DNA of 64,000 nucleotides from Hysterangium stoloniferum. Taxonomy: Eukaryota; Basidiomycota; Agaricomycetes; Hysterangiales; Hysterangiaceae. A program made the position numbers and the translations under genes. Positions 1 to 10,830 of this stretch are shown here, one piece after another. The stretch spans positions 496,001 through 560,000 of the forward strand of contig WHVD01000008.1 in the NCBI GenBank assembly GCA_015178975.1, given 5' to 3'. The notes beneath the pieces are model-generated. The model saw only the letters and a list, made by a program, of their open reading frames with translations. It was not told where the DNA came from and searched no databases. How positions within the stretch are numbered: position 1 is the first letter of the stretch; each line of letters begins with the position of its first letter.

Positions 1-3000
1 ACTCCATGAGAGCTGTAGGAGAGGTAGTTTTGCTGTAATCATGGCCATCAAGCCCTGAACGATAAGGTGGGTCTTTTGCCAGTAGACTATGCCATTGGCA
101 TCCCATTTGACATGGAAGACTGGCTTCCTTCAGTGAATTTTCTTGCCAGTGGGGACTTCTGATTGTGGGACTAAAATGTAGACCCCCATTTATTTAAGGG
201 AGTTCAGCTCATCTTGAAAACTCTTACACCAATCTGAGCCATAGGTAGAAGACTGGGCCTCCTCCCAAGTGTGTGGGTCAGGTTCAAAATCATCCAGGGG
301 AGTGGCTCTATCCAGATTGGAGATGGCTGCCAGTATATCCTCCTGATGAGAAGGGGCAAGAGTTGTGGTTGGTATGTTGGGGGCAGATGGACCGGCAGCA
401 AGCTCAGTCTGCTGATGAAGGTGTTGTTTGTATGTCTTGGTGACATTGTGGCCTCTGGGACTGAACACGAACTGCACTATCTAGGGAGTGCTGGATAGCC
501 ATTTCCAACCATGAGGGATGATCGACAGGCCACTGCAGTAGTCATGTGGACTGGCAGACTGTGTTAAGAGTTGTGCACAGAGCTTATCAGAGGGTTTCTG
601 GAGAAACCTGCGGGAAAGCCAGTAGGACTTGGCTTCAGCTTATAGGCTGCACCCTCACGAGATCATGTCATCCAATTTCAGACAGGTGGATGGGAATCCC
701 GGGGAGTCTGGGAGTAGTTGGTGGGTTGTGAGGTTGGAGGGTTGACTGCAGGAATCCCATGGAAGTCGAGGGGCCAGGCAGAGATGAGTTAGAGGTCAAG
801 TGATAGATAGGTTGGAGGTTAAGTGGGCTCCAATGAGGTAAATAATGGTGTGTTTCAAAGAGGAGATTAGAGTGGAAAATGTACTGAGATTACTGGGGAG
901 AATCTAAGCTGATTTTCTCACTGGATTGTATGTACAACATCTGCCAGACTATATAGACTGTGGAATGTATGTCATACCAAATCCAGTAATAATGAAATCT
1001 AAACTAGTAAACATGAAATGAGATGAGTAAACACCAGATTTGGTGTTAGGAATGGAATGGAGCGGAGTGGAGTCTGAAATGTGACAGGTCATTAGATCAT
1101 AACAGGAATGGGGCAGGAGCAGAGTCTAAAACGTGACAGGTCATTTGACCATAACAGGAATGGGGCTCAGTTAGAGAGCTGTCAGTTTTCTAAGCAGAGT
1201 CCAGTGACTGGTATGTGGGACAGGGTCAGAGATAGACAGGTACAGGTTCCGGTGGGTATTCCAGTGATTGATACATGAAGTAATGAAGGTTGAGTATGGA
1301 CAGGTCTGATGTCTGGAGTCCAGCAGGTATTCTGGTAAACTGATGACTGGTGCATGTAGGGTGTGGGTGCATATAAGTTAGTGCCTGGAGTCTGGCATGT
1401 TTTCCGGTTGTAACAGACTGGGTCTGGCACTGGCATGGCAGGAGGGGTGACAGCCTCCATATTGTCAGTATTTGGGTTGTCTGGTAAGGAAGGGGGTGAT
1501 AATTCACCCATTGGGATGATGTTATCAGAAGGCTCAAGGTGTTGTATTTGTGGTGCCATAGAAATAGATGGTGATGGTAGCACCGACAAGGGAGTGGTGT
1601 ACTCATCAGTGGTCGGGGGTCGAAGCCCCCCTTCATGGCTTTCAATGAACCTAATGTGAAAGAGACTAAAATCTACTGTGACCTATAGCAACGATAACTC
1701 TTGGATTCTGAGTCATAACCCAGTAGTGTACACCCCACAAATCACTCATATATTTTGGGGTTGTGCTTGTTTAGGATTAGGACAAATGCACAGCATCCAA
1801 TTTCCCACAGGTGGGAGAGGTTGGGTGGTCGCCTGTTCCATAGTTCCCAAGGGGTCTTTCCCTGTAATGCTTTAGATGTGGTTCAAACATGTAAGTATGC
1901 AGAGGTGCAATAGAATTCATCCCAAAATTGGGGGGGCAGACCTGCATAAATACACATGCTCTGTGCCTTTCCCGTTAGTGTACAATGCATCTGTTCAACT
2001 TGACCTATATGAGCAGAGGTGTATGGTGCAGTAAATTCCTGAGAGGACCCTTATGATAACAACCAATCCTGCATTTGGGCACTCCTCAACTCCCCATTAT
2101 CTGTCCAGTAAGTACTGACATGGATGCCAGTTTCAACTTCATGGGCTAGCTCCCAATCCTGCAAGGTGGAGAAGGCATCACACTTGTGTTTCAATGGGTA
2201 ACTCAATATATAATTTGAGAAGTCATCCACAATGTTCATTACATATAGTGCTCCTGAACATGATACCACATTGTTAGGTCCTGCTAGATCAACCCAAACT
2301 TTTCCAAGCTTCCTGTCTGATTTATGCCCTTCACCCGACATTTGTGCTTTGGGGACTATAGACCCTGTCTGTTTACCCAGGATACAGGCATCACATTTTG
2401 GAATTGTGTGATGGGGATTGGCTGGTGTACCTTTTATGATAGTGGCATGGATCATATCAATGATTGACTGATAGTTTGCATTCCAAGTTGGCAGTGCCAA
2501 GTCGTGAGATCAGGTGAACCATGGGCATGGAGGGCAATGTTGTTTGTGATGTAATGATCTGAATGGATGGAGAGAGAATATAAGTTTTTCTTAGGTAGCA
2601 GTGTTCCTGTCATGATGGTGTCACCCAAAATATTGGTGAGTAAACATTTTGATTCATCAAAGTGGGCTGTAATTTTTGATTCTTTTGCAAGGCAGTGACC
2701 AGAGATGACGCAAACAGTAGCATCTGGGATGTGTAGCATATTAAATAAGTCCAGGTAGGCCCCCCCTTTTGTATGAAGCCAGTTGTCCCTGATACCAGTT
2801 GCAGTGACACAAAATCCCCCCAGTCCTTTTACAGTTCAATTGGGAATTGGATAAATGGATATAAAGTCACTTATATGGGAGATGTGACTGCTAGCACCAG
2901 TGTTGAGCAAGAAAGGGCATGTGCCTGGTGTGTGTGTTGTGGGGGAGGTAAGGTATGTTTGTTCATCTTTGAAAGCCATCCATCCATTGTATTCAGTAAC

Positions 3001-4080
3001 ATCCTGTGGGACAGAAGGCAGGGGGATGGCAATACTGGCAAAAGAGGGGTCTAATGGTGGTGGTTTATCCATATATGCAACATATACATTACCGTCTGCC
3101 CCTTTTATATTGACTGCGTATTTTTTGTTGTCTGGTGAGGCCTCCCACTTCTTCCTTCTAGCGTCATCATCCCTCTTCCTAGCTGCTCATGACTCCTCTA
3201 GTGACTTCCCAGCCATCCTCCCCTTTTCCTATATGCAGTACAGAGCAGAGTGGCCCAGTTTCTTGCAATTGGAACACTCAGGAAGTGTCTGGGCTGTGAG
3301 GTCACAAGTGTTACAGCATCACTGGCAGCAACACACCTGAAGTCTGCCTCAAGGATTCATTGCTCAATCTTGAGGAGGGTGATGATCTGGGCATAAGAGT
3401 AGGGTGTGGATTTGGTGGATTCAGCAAGATTGTGAGTGATAAGGGTGTGGAGGTGTGGAAATGTGGTAAGGGAGTTGAGGATTGCAATACAGGTGAACAA
3501 ATCCTGGGTGAGTATCCCATCTCTAAAGCTCAATGGATTGTGGCACAAATCTTGGCTGCAGTGATGGGTAAGGGGGTGTCCTTTGTACACTCTGTACTGA
3601 GGGCATCCTGGATAAGTTGGACTTGCCATATGGGACCCTCATTGTGGTGTCAGGACAAAAGTGCATCCCAGCAGGCCTGCACCCCTTGGATGAGTTCAGT
3701 GAAACCCCACTCATCTTTGGATAAGGTGGACAGGATAATGGCATGTGAAAGAGCATCATTGGAGGCCCAGTTGTCCAATGTGATGACCTCCAAGGGGTCA
3801 GGTTTCCTGGCAGTGCCCAGAGCATAGGCAAGGAGGCTGGTAATGGTAAGGTGATTCTTAGCATGATGGTACCACTCTTTATAATTACCAATATTTTTGT
3901 CTAGCTTGGCCCCGGTATATGTCAATGATGTCTGGAGAAGTGGGACAGATGGTGTGGATGTCATGAAGGGGTGACTCCCACCCTCTGATGCTTTGTCTGT
4001 GGGAATAGTAGCCATGGATCAAAGGAGTAAAAAAAACACTGTTAAAATAGAGATTTCCTAAAATAATTGGCATCCAGTAA
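1..4080 (-). mobile_element. Ty1/copia retrotransposon fossil, partial
   Basis: Reading on the minus strand from about 4015 downwards, recognisable pieces come in copia order: a Gag-like N-terminus with the wording WYHHAKNHLTITSLLAYALG, a CCHC zinc knuckle near 3250, an aspartic protease-like stretch near 2900, a GAG-pre-integrase-like stretch near 2500, an integrase core at about 2050-2500 (WVDLAGPNN, VDDFSNY, YWTDNGEL), and the beginning of reverse transcriptase at about 1-490. Integrase before reverse transcriptase is the Pseudoviridae (Ty1/copia) order. The element runs off the left edge of the window and no terminal repeat of its own is visible. It is broken, with at least half a dozen frame interruptions and one nested LTR. 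The order and motifs are seen directly; the family assignment rests on known domain order. Confidence 0.85.
562..1415 (-). mobile_element. Solo LTR (gypsy-type) nested in the copia fossil
   Basis: An 854-bp TG...CA unit on the minus strand, flanked by a perfect 5-bp target duplication GACTG (557-561 and 1416-1420). It matches the solo LTR at 7736-8555 along most of its length when reverse complemented, including the TATA-like stretch and the conserved piece reading AAGCTGAAGCCAAGTCC near its downstream end. No internal region is present, so it is a solo LTR left by recombination. It is CpG-poor compared with its relative, which suggests greater age. Confidence 0.85.
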
Positions 4081-4373
4081 GGAGAGGTGTCAAAATAGGC
4101 CCATAACCTGTTAAATAAGAAATATTATAGCGTTGTAACTGTCTCGTATATTGTAATAATGGACTATCATAACTATACAGTAGTAGCCTCATATATGTAT
4201 ATACATTTTCTCGATTATGTAGGTGCTGGGAGAGTCAGGGAGATATGCCTGAGAACAAAGGGTGGAAGAACCTTTATGTCTCAGATCATATTGCCCCCTG
4301 ATCGGGAGAAAGCAGCAATGGTGTTTTCCTCACCTTCCAACACCATATACAGTCTGGCTTTCAGCCTCACAGA

Positions 4374-5034
4374 TTGTTTGTCATCATTTTGACTGTGTCT
4401 TCTCCTGCACAACCTGAACAACTCTGGAATGACTTCAAATCATTATTTGTGAATGATTTGGAACACATGCTTCTTACTAAAACTAAATATAACATTTACA
4501 ATCTTGATCAAGTGAAGGTTTATGACTTTGGTCTCTATGAGATTGATAGATCCTCTGTCACTATGGAAGATCCCACTCACACCATCTATACTGAAATTGG
4601 GATACAACTAATGGCAATCATTTCATTAGGGAGCAGTTACATTGTAATGTCAATGATGAGCATGCCAGTGCCCAAGCCAACCTTCAAAAGTTCAATCCTG
4701 AACAGCAAGATTCATTTGCCACTATAATGGAGGCAGTAGGTGAGCACCAGGAAGGCAAATTGTTTTTGTGGATGGTCCAGCTGGCACTGGCAAATCCTTT
4801 GTATGGAATACTCTTGCAAATGCATGTTGTTCCAAGGGCTACATTGTCCTTTGTGTCACATCTTTTGGAATTGCATCAATGATTCTCAAAGGTGGATGCA
4901 CTTCTCATAGCATGTTTTCAAATCCCTGTGCGGTATCAAAAGAACTCCTCATGTCACATGAAAAAGGGCTCACTAAATGCAGAGCTCATGAAGCAAGTAT
5001 GGCTGATCATCTGGGATCAAGTGGCAATGTGTAA
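4374..5034 (+). pseudogene. Helitron-type helicase fragment (Pif1-like)
   Basis: Two plus-strand pieces (4374-4727 and 4768-5034) resemble the helicase half of fungal Helitron RepHel proteins. The second contains a clear Walker A motif, DGPAGTGKSF, followed by the GYIVLCVTSFGIASMIL and GGCTSHSMF stretches typical of Pif1-like helicase blocks I and Ia. The first piece (LWNDFKSLFVNDLEHML) matches the region preceding the Walker motif. A frame change separates the two, and the sequence is cut off at about 5030 by a minisatellite-bearing repeat. No Rep endonuclease half, 5'-TC or 3'-CTAG hairpin end was found. It is a dead scrap of a plain DNA transposon. Confidence 0.7.
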
Positions 5035-5530
5035 TCCTGGCACCCCAGTCTTACACATTCACCCTTGTTCATGTTCACCTTTTGTTGCATTGACCTTTTG
5101 CTGCATTCACCTTTTGTTGCATTCACCTTTTGTTGCATTCACCTTTTGTTGCATTCACCTTTTGTTGCATTCACCTTTTGTTGCATTCACCTTTTGTTGC
5201 ATTGCCTTTGTTGCATTGCCTTTGTTGCATTTGCCCTTTGTTGCATTTGCCTTTTGTTGCATTTGCCCTTTGTTGCATTGCCTTTGTTGCATTGCCTTTG
5301 TTGCATTTGCCCTTTGTTCATTTGCCCTTTGTTGCATTGCCTTTGTTGCATTTGCCCTTTGTTGCATTTGCCCTTTGTTGCATTTGCCCTTTGTTGCATT
5401 TGCCCTTTGTTGCATTTGCCCTTTGTTGCATTTGCCCTTTGTTGCATTTGCCCTTTGTTGCATTTGCCCTTTGTTGCATTTGCCATTTGTTGCATTTGCC
5501 CTTTGTTCCACCTTTAGTTCTGTTACATGT
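5028..5530. repeat. 16-bp minisatellite block, copy 1
   Basis: From about 5085 to 5512 a 16-bp unit (TTTTGTTGCATTCACC, drifting to CTTTGTTGCATTTGCC, with some 14-bp variants) is repeated more than twenty times. Because 16 is not a multiple of three and the unit lacks stops, all frames stay open; the long low-complexity ORFs here are artefacts. The lead-in (GTGTAATCCTGG ... CTTACACATTCACCC) and the exit (TTGTTCCACCTTTAGTTCTGT) recur at 6249-6483, so the block is part of a dispersed repeat. Confidence 0.9.
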
Positions 5531-5662
5531 GATCATGGCATATATAGCCCAGGGAGTTTTCCTTCCTTTACCTTACTGTATGCTACACTGTTCTGTACCC
5601 AGTCTTGTTCTAGACAATACACCATGATCATGTCAACTTGTGTGACCCACCTGTGAGCCCAT

Positions 5663-6052
5663 TTGACAATGGGCTTCCACTTTTTTTTTGACACTGGCCA
5701 TACTGGCCATCTGTTTTATTTTTTCTCTCATTCTTCAACATCCACCTCACTCTGGACGATACTGCCACACCCTGGTTCACTCACCACACCACTTGTTCAG
5801 AGATGCTGGAAAGTTCCCACCAATGCTGGTTGGAGTCCCCATCTTGGTTGCACCTGCCCTGGAGATCCTGTTCAAGGTGTCTCTCCTGGCCCAGATTTTG
5901 TGGCCTCCAGAACACCTGCCATCAAGAAAGAAAATGTGGGAACCATTTTCGTGGATTCTGATGTGTATTTTGCTCAAGGAGAGGACCCACCAGATGACTC
6001 TTTTTCCACAGGTTACCAGGATGATGACATGGACTTGAATGTGTCTAACTAG
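5663..6052 (+). CDS. Unidentified ORF, possible gene tail
   Basis: A 129-codon open frame whose last third (IKKENVGTIFVDSDVYF followed by an acidic stretch ending DDDMDLNVSN) has the composition of a real C-terminus. The front part is low-complexity and may not be coding. It lies between two copies of the minisatellite repeat and may be cargo of, or the tail of, a mobile element such as the Helitron just upstream. I do not recognise the family. It may be no gene at all. Confidence 0.25.
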   Translation: MTMGFHFFFDTGHTGHLFYFFSHSSTSTSLWTILPHPGSLTTPLVQRCWKVPTNAGWSPHLGCTCPGDPVQGVSPGPDFVASRTPAIKKENVGTIFVDSDVYFAQGEDPPDDSFSTGYQDDDMDLNVSN

Positions 6053-6248
6053 TACTGATGTGACCATGAATTGGTTTTTTTTAAATGTTATTTTATGTTA
6101 TCTTACTTAGTGCCATGTCAAATTTCTGTCATCATTGTGTGTTTTCTGGATCAGGTTTGCAGACTCTGCCACCTGAAGCTCCACATTGACAAAGGACATC
6201 CAGTGGGGTGGAATTTGGGGTAGTGAGTTTGATTTTGGGTGGGGAGGG

Positions 6249-6483
6249 GTGTAATCCTGGCCCAGTCTTACACATTCACCCTTGTTCACATTCACCTCAC
6301 CTTTGTTGCATTCACCTCACCTTTGTTGCATTCACCTCACCTTTGTTGCATTCACCTCACCTTTGTTGCATTCACCTCACCTTTGTTGCATTCACCTCAC
6401 CTTTGTTGCATTCACCTCACCTTTGTTGCATTCACCTCACCTTTGTTGCATTCACCTTTTGTTCCACCTTTAGTTCTGTTTGT
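6249..6483. repeat. 20-bp minisatellite block, copy 2
   Basis: The same lead-in and exit sequences as at 5028-5530 enclose a different array: eight perfect head-to-tail 20-bp units (CTTTGTTGCATTCACCTCAC) at 6301-6460. The shared flanks show that both blocks descend from one dispersed element in which different units were amplified. Confidence 0.9.
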
Positions 6484-6582
6484 AACCTTCCAGTTCCTAA
6501 TCAAGCTTATTTGTCAATACCATTTTCTGCTCTTCTCCTAGTTAGTATTTTCTAGATGCCGAATACTTGTATATGAACCTGC

Positions 6583-6907
6583 TGTAGGTGTAGTTACTAG
6601 GCAATCAGAATATCGACTCAGAATACCCTCTTACACCTCTAGAAGCCTTATACTAAGTATCCCGCTATCCGCCTTCACATGCGCTTGCCCACTCTCGGTC
6701 CCCAACCCCTTGGCCCGACACTCGACTTATCCTTCGGTTCTGATAAGTAACTGGCCGAGAGGTACTCATTAGGACTAGTCTTCACCCATCCGAAATTTAA
6801 GGACACCTGATGGATATTTGTGAGGGTGCAGCACATAAGCTGAAGCCAAGTCCTTCCAATCGGTCCCCATCAGCCTACCGACATTAGTCAGTTTTCAGTT
6901 CTTAACA
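6583..6907 (+). mobile_element. LTR downstream part, plus orientation
   Basis: This stretch matches the downstream half of the gypsy LTR at 14217-15086: it begins with the GTAGTTAC...GGCAATCAGAATATC block, holds the conserved CATAAGCTGAAGCCAAGTCC piece and ends CTTAACA. It lies head-on against an upstream LTR part in the opposite orientation (6908-7206), so the two halves of an LTR are inverted relative to each other. No target duplication was found. Confidence 0.6.
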
Positions 6908-7373
6908 ACAGTTCAGTATATATATGGGTTTCTGGCATCTCGCAGTACTAATGAGGAGACAAAGGACTACTCAAAATAGAACACAAGGCTGTTACTTAAT
7001 TGGGAATAGGACAGGTACAGGTTTCTGAGGTTTGGAGAATATATATTGGGATGAAAATACATGACATATTCAGAACATATGGCCATACTATTTGGGACAC
7101 AGGAAGACAGCCTAAAAAGGAAGTTCAGTATCTGATGGGTATCTGAGAATGTCGGCAATGTCAGGTGACTTGGAGGTCCTATGGATTCCAAGCATGGGTC
7201 ATAACAATACCTCCCCATTTGGCCGAGTTCCCAAGGAGGCTGAAAAAGTGCTTTTACATAAAAATTAGTTGGTAACCTGAGTATGTGTCAAAGCATCAGG
7301 TGACCTGGCAGTTTAATCGAGAAGAGAAAAAAAAACACTTTTCTTTTTCTCTTTATTACCATCTCCACCCCCA

Positions 7374-8834
7374 ATGGCTCCTAAGCCCACACCTACATTC
7401 CAAAAGAAAACCAATGCAGGTTCCAACAGAATTACAGGACTTGAGGAAATGCGATGACAGATGGAATAGTGCCAGTTACTGCATGAGAAGGAGAAACAGG
7501 AGGAGGCAGAGGTGCAGAGGGTTGCTGAGGTCAAGGAGGCTGAGTGGAAGGTGAGGGAGGCAGCAGCAGAAGTTGAGAGGTTGAAGAAAGAGAGGGAAGG
7601 ATGGAAGGTGAGTGATTTGTTTGACTCGGGTTTCCGAAGCTTCTAACAGCTACCAGTGTAAGGTGAAAAGTCCTTTGGACTCCGACGAAGAGGATGAGGC
7701 AGGATCTCCTAGCCCAAAGGTGTGTACAGAGTTGGTGTTACGACCGGACAAATCCCGCCGGACTCCGGGCACTAACTCGTACGCCCCCACGCGCTACAAG
7801 CACCAATTGTCTGTTTATAGGATTTCCCGCCCAGACTCCATTACGTCAAGACTCGTTACGTTCGACCTCATTAAGACACATATCAGTCACCGGACTTCCC
7901 CCGGACCCCGTCTCTGTCTATGTCCGTCTTCGTCCCACGCATCAGTCACCGGAACCCGCTTAGAATCCCGTCACCGCTCTAATCGAGCCCCGTTCCCGTT
8001 TTAGTCAAATGACCTGTCACGATTTAGGACTCCGCTCCCACTCCGTTTCCGGTTATGGGTTATGCTTTGTCACGATTCGGACTCCGCTCCGTTCCGTCCC
8101 GTTCCTAACACCAATTTGGTGTTTACTATTCCCGTTTTATGTTTTGCTCGTTTCGTCTCATTATTACTGGATTCGGTATGTCATGCATTCCACGGTCTAT
8201 ATAAACTGGCAGATGTTGTACATACAATCCAGTCAGAAAATTAGCTTAGATTCCCCCCAGTAATCTAATACATTTTCCTCTCTAAGACCCTACTCTTATC
8301 AGACCGCTCGCACTAGTCGGAGCCCACGGGCTCCGGCGCATCTATCTCTCTCGACTATCTCGATTCACGACTCTCAACTCACGACCTACGACTCACGACC
8401 CACGAACCCCCGCCCGGACTCCCCAGGATTCCCGTCCGCCTGTCTGAAATTGGACAACACGATCTAGCGAGGGCACAGCCTATAAGCTGAAGCCAAGTCC
8501 TACCGGATATTCCGCGGGTTTCTCCGGAAACCCGGCCTGAGTGTGTATCCTAACAGTTGGTCAGTGTTCTGTTGACTAACATTTTGACAGAAATCCAAGC
8601 AGACACTCAAAACAGGGTCCGAAAATGTTCTTAAGTGCAATCAGTGTGCTGCATGTGAGCAAACATGCCGCAAACAAAAAGGGGCAGGGGTGTACTTGTT
8701 ATGAGTGCACTTCTTCCAAATTGGCATGTCACTGGCTGGGGTCTGATGGAGTCACCACCACCCTCATCAAGTGGCTTACCGAGGCTCTGGAGGAACAGAA
8801 CCACCTGCAAAAGGTGTCCACACTGGTGCAGTAA
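7374..8834 (+). pseudogene. Coiled-coil plus cysteine-cluster ORF, split by an LTR
   Basis: Two plus-strand pieces, 7374-7735 and 8556-8834, flank the solo LTR at 7736-8555. The first starts MAPKPTPTFQKK and turns into a charged coiled coil (EKQEEAEVQRVAEVKEAEWK). The second carries closely spaced cysteines (CSSAI..., GCTCYECTSSKLACHW) resembling the C-x2-C cluster that follows such coils in many Agaricomycete proteins associated with repeats. It runs antisense to the surrounding gypsy fossil, between the end of pol and the 3' LTR remnant. It may be an antisense ORF of that element or separate cargo. It is interrupted and not expected to work. Confidence 0.45.
7736..8555 (+). mobile_element. 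Solo LTR, gypsy-type, CpG-rich
   Basis: An 820-bp TGTTACGACC...TAACA unit with a perfect 5-bp target duplication GTTGG (7731-7735 and 8556-8560). A TATATAAA box lies near 8200 and the conserved GCCTATAAGCTGAAGCCAAG stretch near 8470. It inserted into the coiled-coil/cysteine-cluster ORF. It keeps many CpG dinucleotides, which suggests that it is young. Confidence 0.9.
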
Positions 8835-8937
8835 CAGGAGCACTGACTACTGTTATTGGAGGTCTGTGGGATCCAAGAGGAGATGGGTCATGTGAGGGCC
8901 CAATTCCAGATGTACTTAGAAACAGTGTCTAGGGAGT

Positions 8938-9481
8938 TGTTACGACCCGTTCCCGGATGTTTCAATATCCGACTTCCGATCTCCGACTACGGAACATCAT
9001 AGTTACCGTATCTTCCGCATTCTTCCCTTGTTCCGCATTTGGTAATTTGTCTGTTGACAAGTATTCACTCATTTGTTTATTATATTCCCGTTTCGGAATA
9101 TTGTCTCCCTGATATGTCTTATTGTATTTCCGTTTTAAGAATACTTCCATTTCCGTCTTATTATGGTCTTAGTTTGTAGTACAATAACGAGAATACTTAT
9201 ATTAGTTTCCGCGAATTTGTACTTTACCTTAGATCTGATATCGACTTAGTTTCTTATTCCTTCTTCCGTCTTTCTGTACACTCGATATTTGGAACTCTTC
9301 GGAACTCTGGATATCCATATCTTTCATCGTAAGTCTCACTTCTGAAATTAAGGACTTTGAGCGTTTACATAGAGGTGCAGCACATAAGCTGAAGCCGACG
9401 TCCTGACCCTATCCGATAGTTCCCGACTACCCAGTGACTTTCTGATAGTTCCGGAATAAGTTCCCAACACGGCACTTAACA
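8938..9481 (+). mobile_element. Solo LTR, related family, 544 bp
   Basis: Starts TGTTACGACC and ends CTTAACA, with a perfect 5-bp target duplication GGAGT (8933-8937 and 9482-9486). It shares the CATAAGCTGAAGCC signature near its downstream end with the longer LTRs but is otherwise diverged, so it belongs to a sister family. The insertion is close to the 3' end of the gypsy pol region. Confidence 0.9.
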
Positions 9482-10389
9482 GGAGTGGGGCTTGGCAAAT
9501 GTTATAATTAGTTATTAGGTATTGACATAATCATTTGGTTTTACTCAGACAATGTCAGAAAACATAAGCATGAACAATGACTTGAAAAGTACAAAAAATC
9601 AGAAATGGATGGGGGTCTGAGGGGTTTTTATTTTTAAAAGGAGCTTAATGGCCCAGGTTTGTTCGGATATGGATGATGAAAATATATGACCAATTCCGAG
9701 GCATTTCCGAGTTCTGTGGCAAGGATCCATGAAGTTTCTTTATCTGTGCCTTCATAACCAGTCCATTTGACCAAGTAGAGTAGTTTGCAAGTACATCTAC
9801 ATATGATTGTCAATTTTCAAATCAAGGATTTCCGATACTTCAAACTCAGGTTCTCCATCAATGGTGATAGGTGGTGGAGGAGGTTGTATGTGGTCCAGTA
9901 TAGTGTTAATGACATATGGTTCTAACATGGAAATGTGGGAAACTGGGTGTACTGCTTGCATGTTGTCAGGAAGCCAAAGGGTCCATGACACTGTTCTGGC
10001 TTGTGCTATAATCTCAAAAGGTCCTAAAAATGTTTCAGTGAGCTTTTTAGATGGTCTAGTAGTTTGGAAAAACTTGACTTTCACAAAGACTTGGTCACTG
10101 ATCTTGTAGTAGGGATGTGGAAGCCAAATTTTGTCTGTGGAATGTTGATACCGTTCTTGAGCCAATGTGATGTTTTTTTGGAGTTCCTGGTGAAGCTTAT
10201 TGAGATTTGTGACAAATTCTTGAGCATGGGCCGATGTAAGATCACATTCCAGGTGGATAGTGATGTCAGGGTTGTAGCCTTTATTTGCAAAGAAAGGCAA
10301 AATGCCAGTAGTGGCATTCACTCACAAAACCTTTCCAATGTTTGGAGTTTGCATATTGGCAGACTGCTACCAGGGGAGAGAAAATAGAA

Positions 10390-10830
10390 AAAGATTTCAA
10401 AAATTCACACTGGATAGCTAAACATGTATAGAATCATGGTCTAGAGTATTATTACATAATATGCATTTTTGGGTATGTTACAAATAGTTTAGTCAGGCCT
10501 GCTCATTGGAAAGGTTTTGTGGCTGATGATTTTGATACAATATATACTATATAAACTGGCCAAATCACATGTCTTTGTTGATTCTATTCAATATGGTCAC
10601 ATGACTTGTTGATCTATAGTAGTCAATTTTGATATTACTGTCTCTTCACATTCCCAGCAATCCATCATGCACTCCCTCTCTCCTGCTCAACAACAATATA
10701 TTATCTCTCTACTTGAAGCTGGCCATTCCACTCCATCCTTTGCCTCAATCACTGGTTTTAATGTATCTTGATGTAATTTCTCGGTATCCATGAGAATAAC
10801 ACTTCACAAGACTGGATGTATAAGGTAAGT
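10390..10830 (+). mobile_element. Tc1/mariner-like fragment inside the gypsy fossil
   Basis: The gypsy reading is interrupted here. On the plus strand near 10670 the translation MHSLSPAQQQYIISLLEAGH continues with STPSFASITGFNVS. This matches the N-terminal helix-turn-helix of fungal Tc1/mariner-class transposases (pattern L..AGHS...IA..TGVS). Only the first DNA-binding helices are present; no DDE catalytic domain follows, and clear terminal inverted repeats were not found. It is a small truncated DNA-transposon insertion. Confidence 0.45.

Noticed and set aside
5085-5512. CRISPR-like regular repeats
   Set aside because: Units are directly adjacent with no unique spacers, in a eukaryotic genome; a plain minisatellite.
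5155-5536. Long Gln/Asn/Lys-rich frames on minus and Cys/Leu-rich frames on plus
   Set aside because: They come from a 16-bp minisatellite without stops, so every frame is open; not genes.
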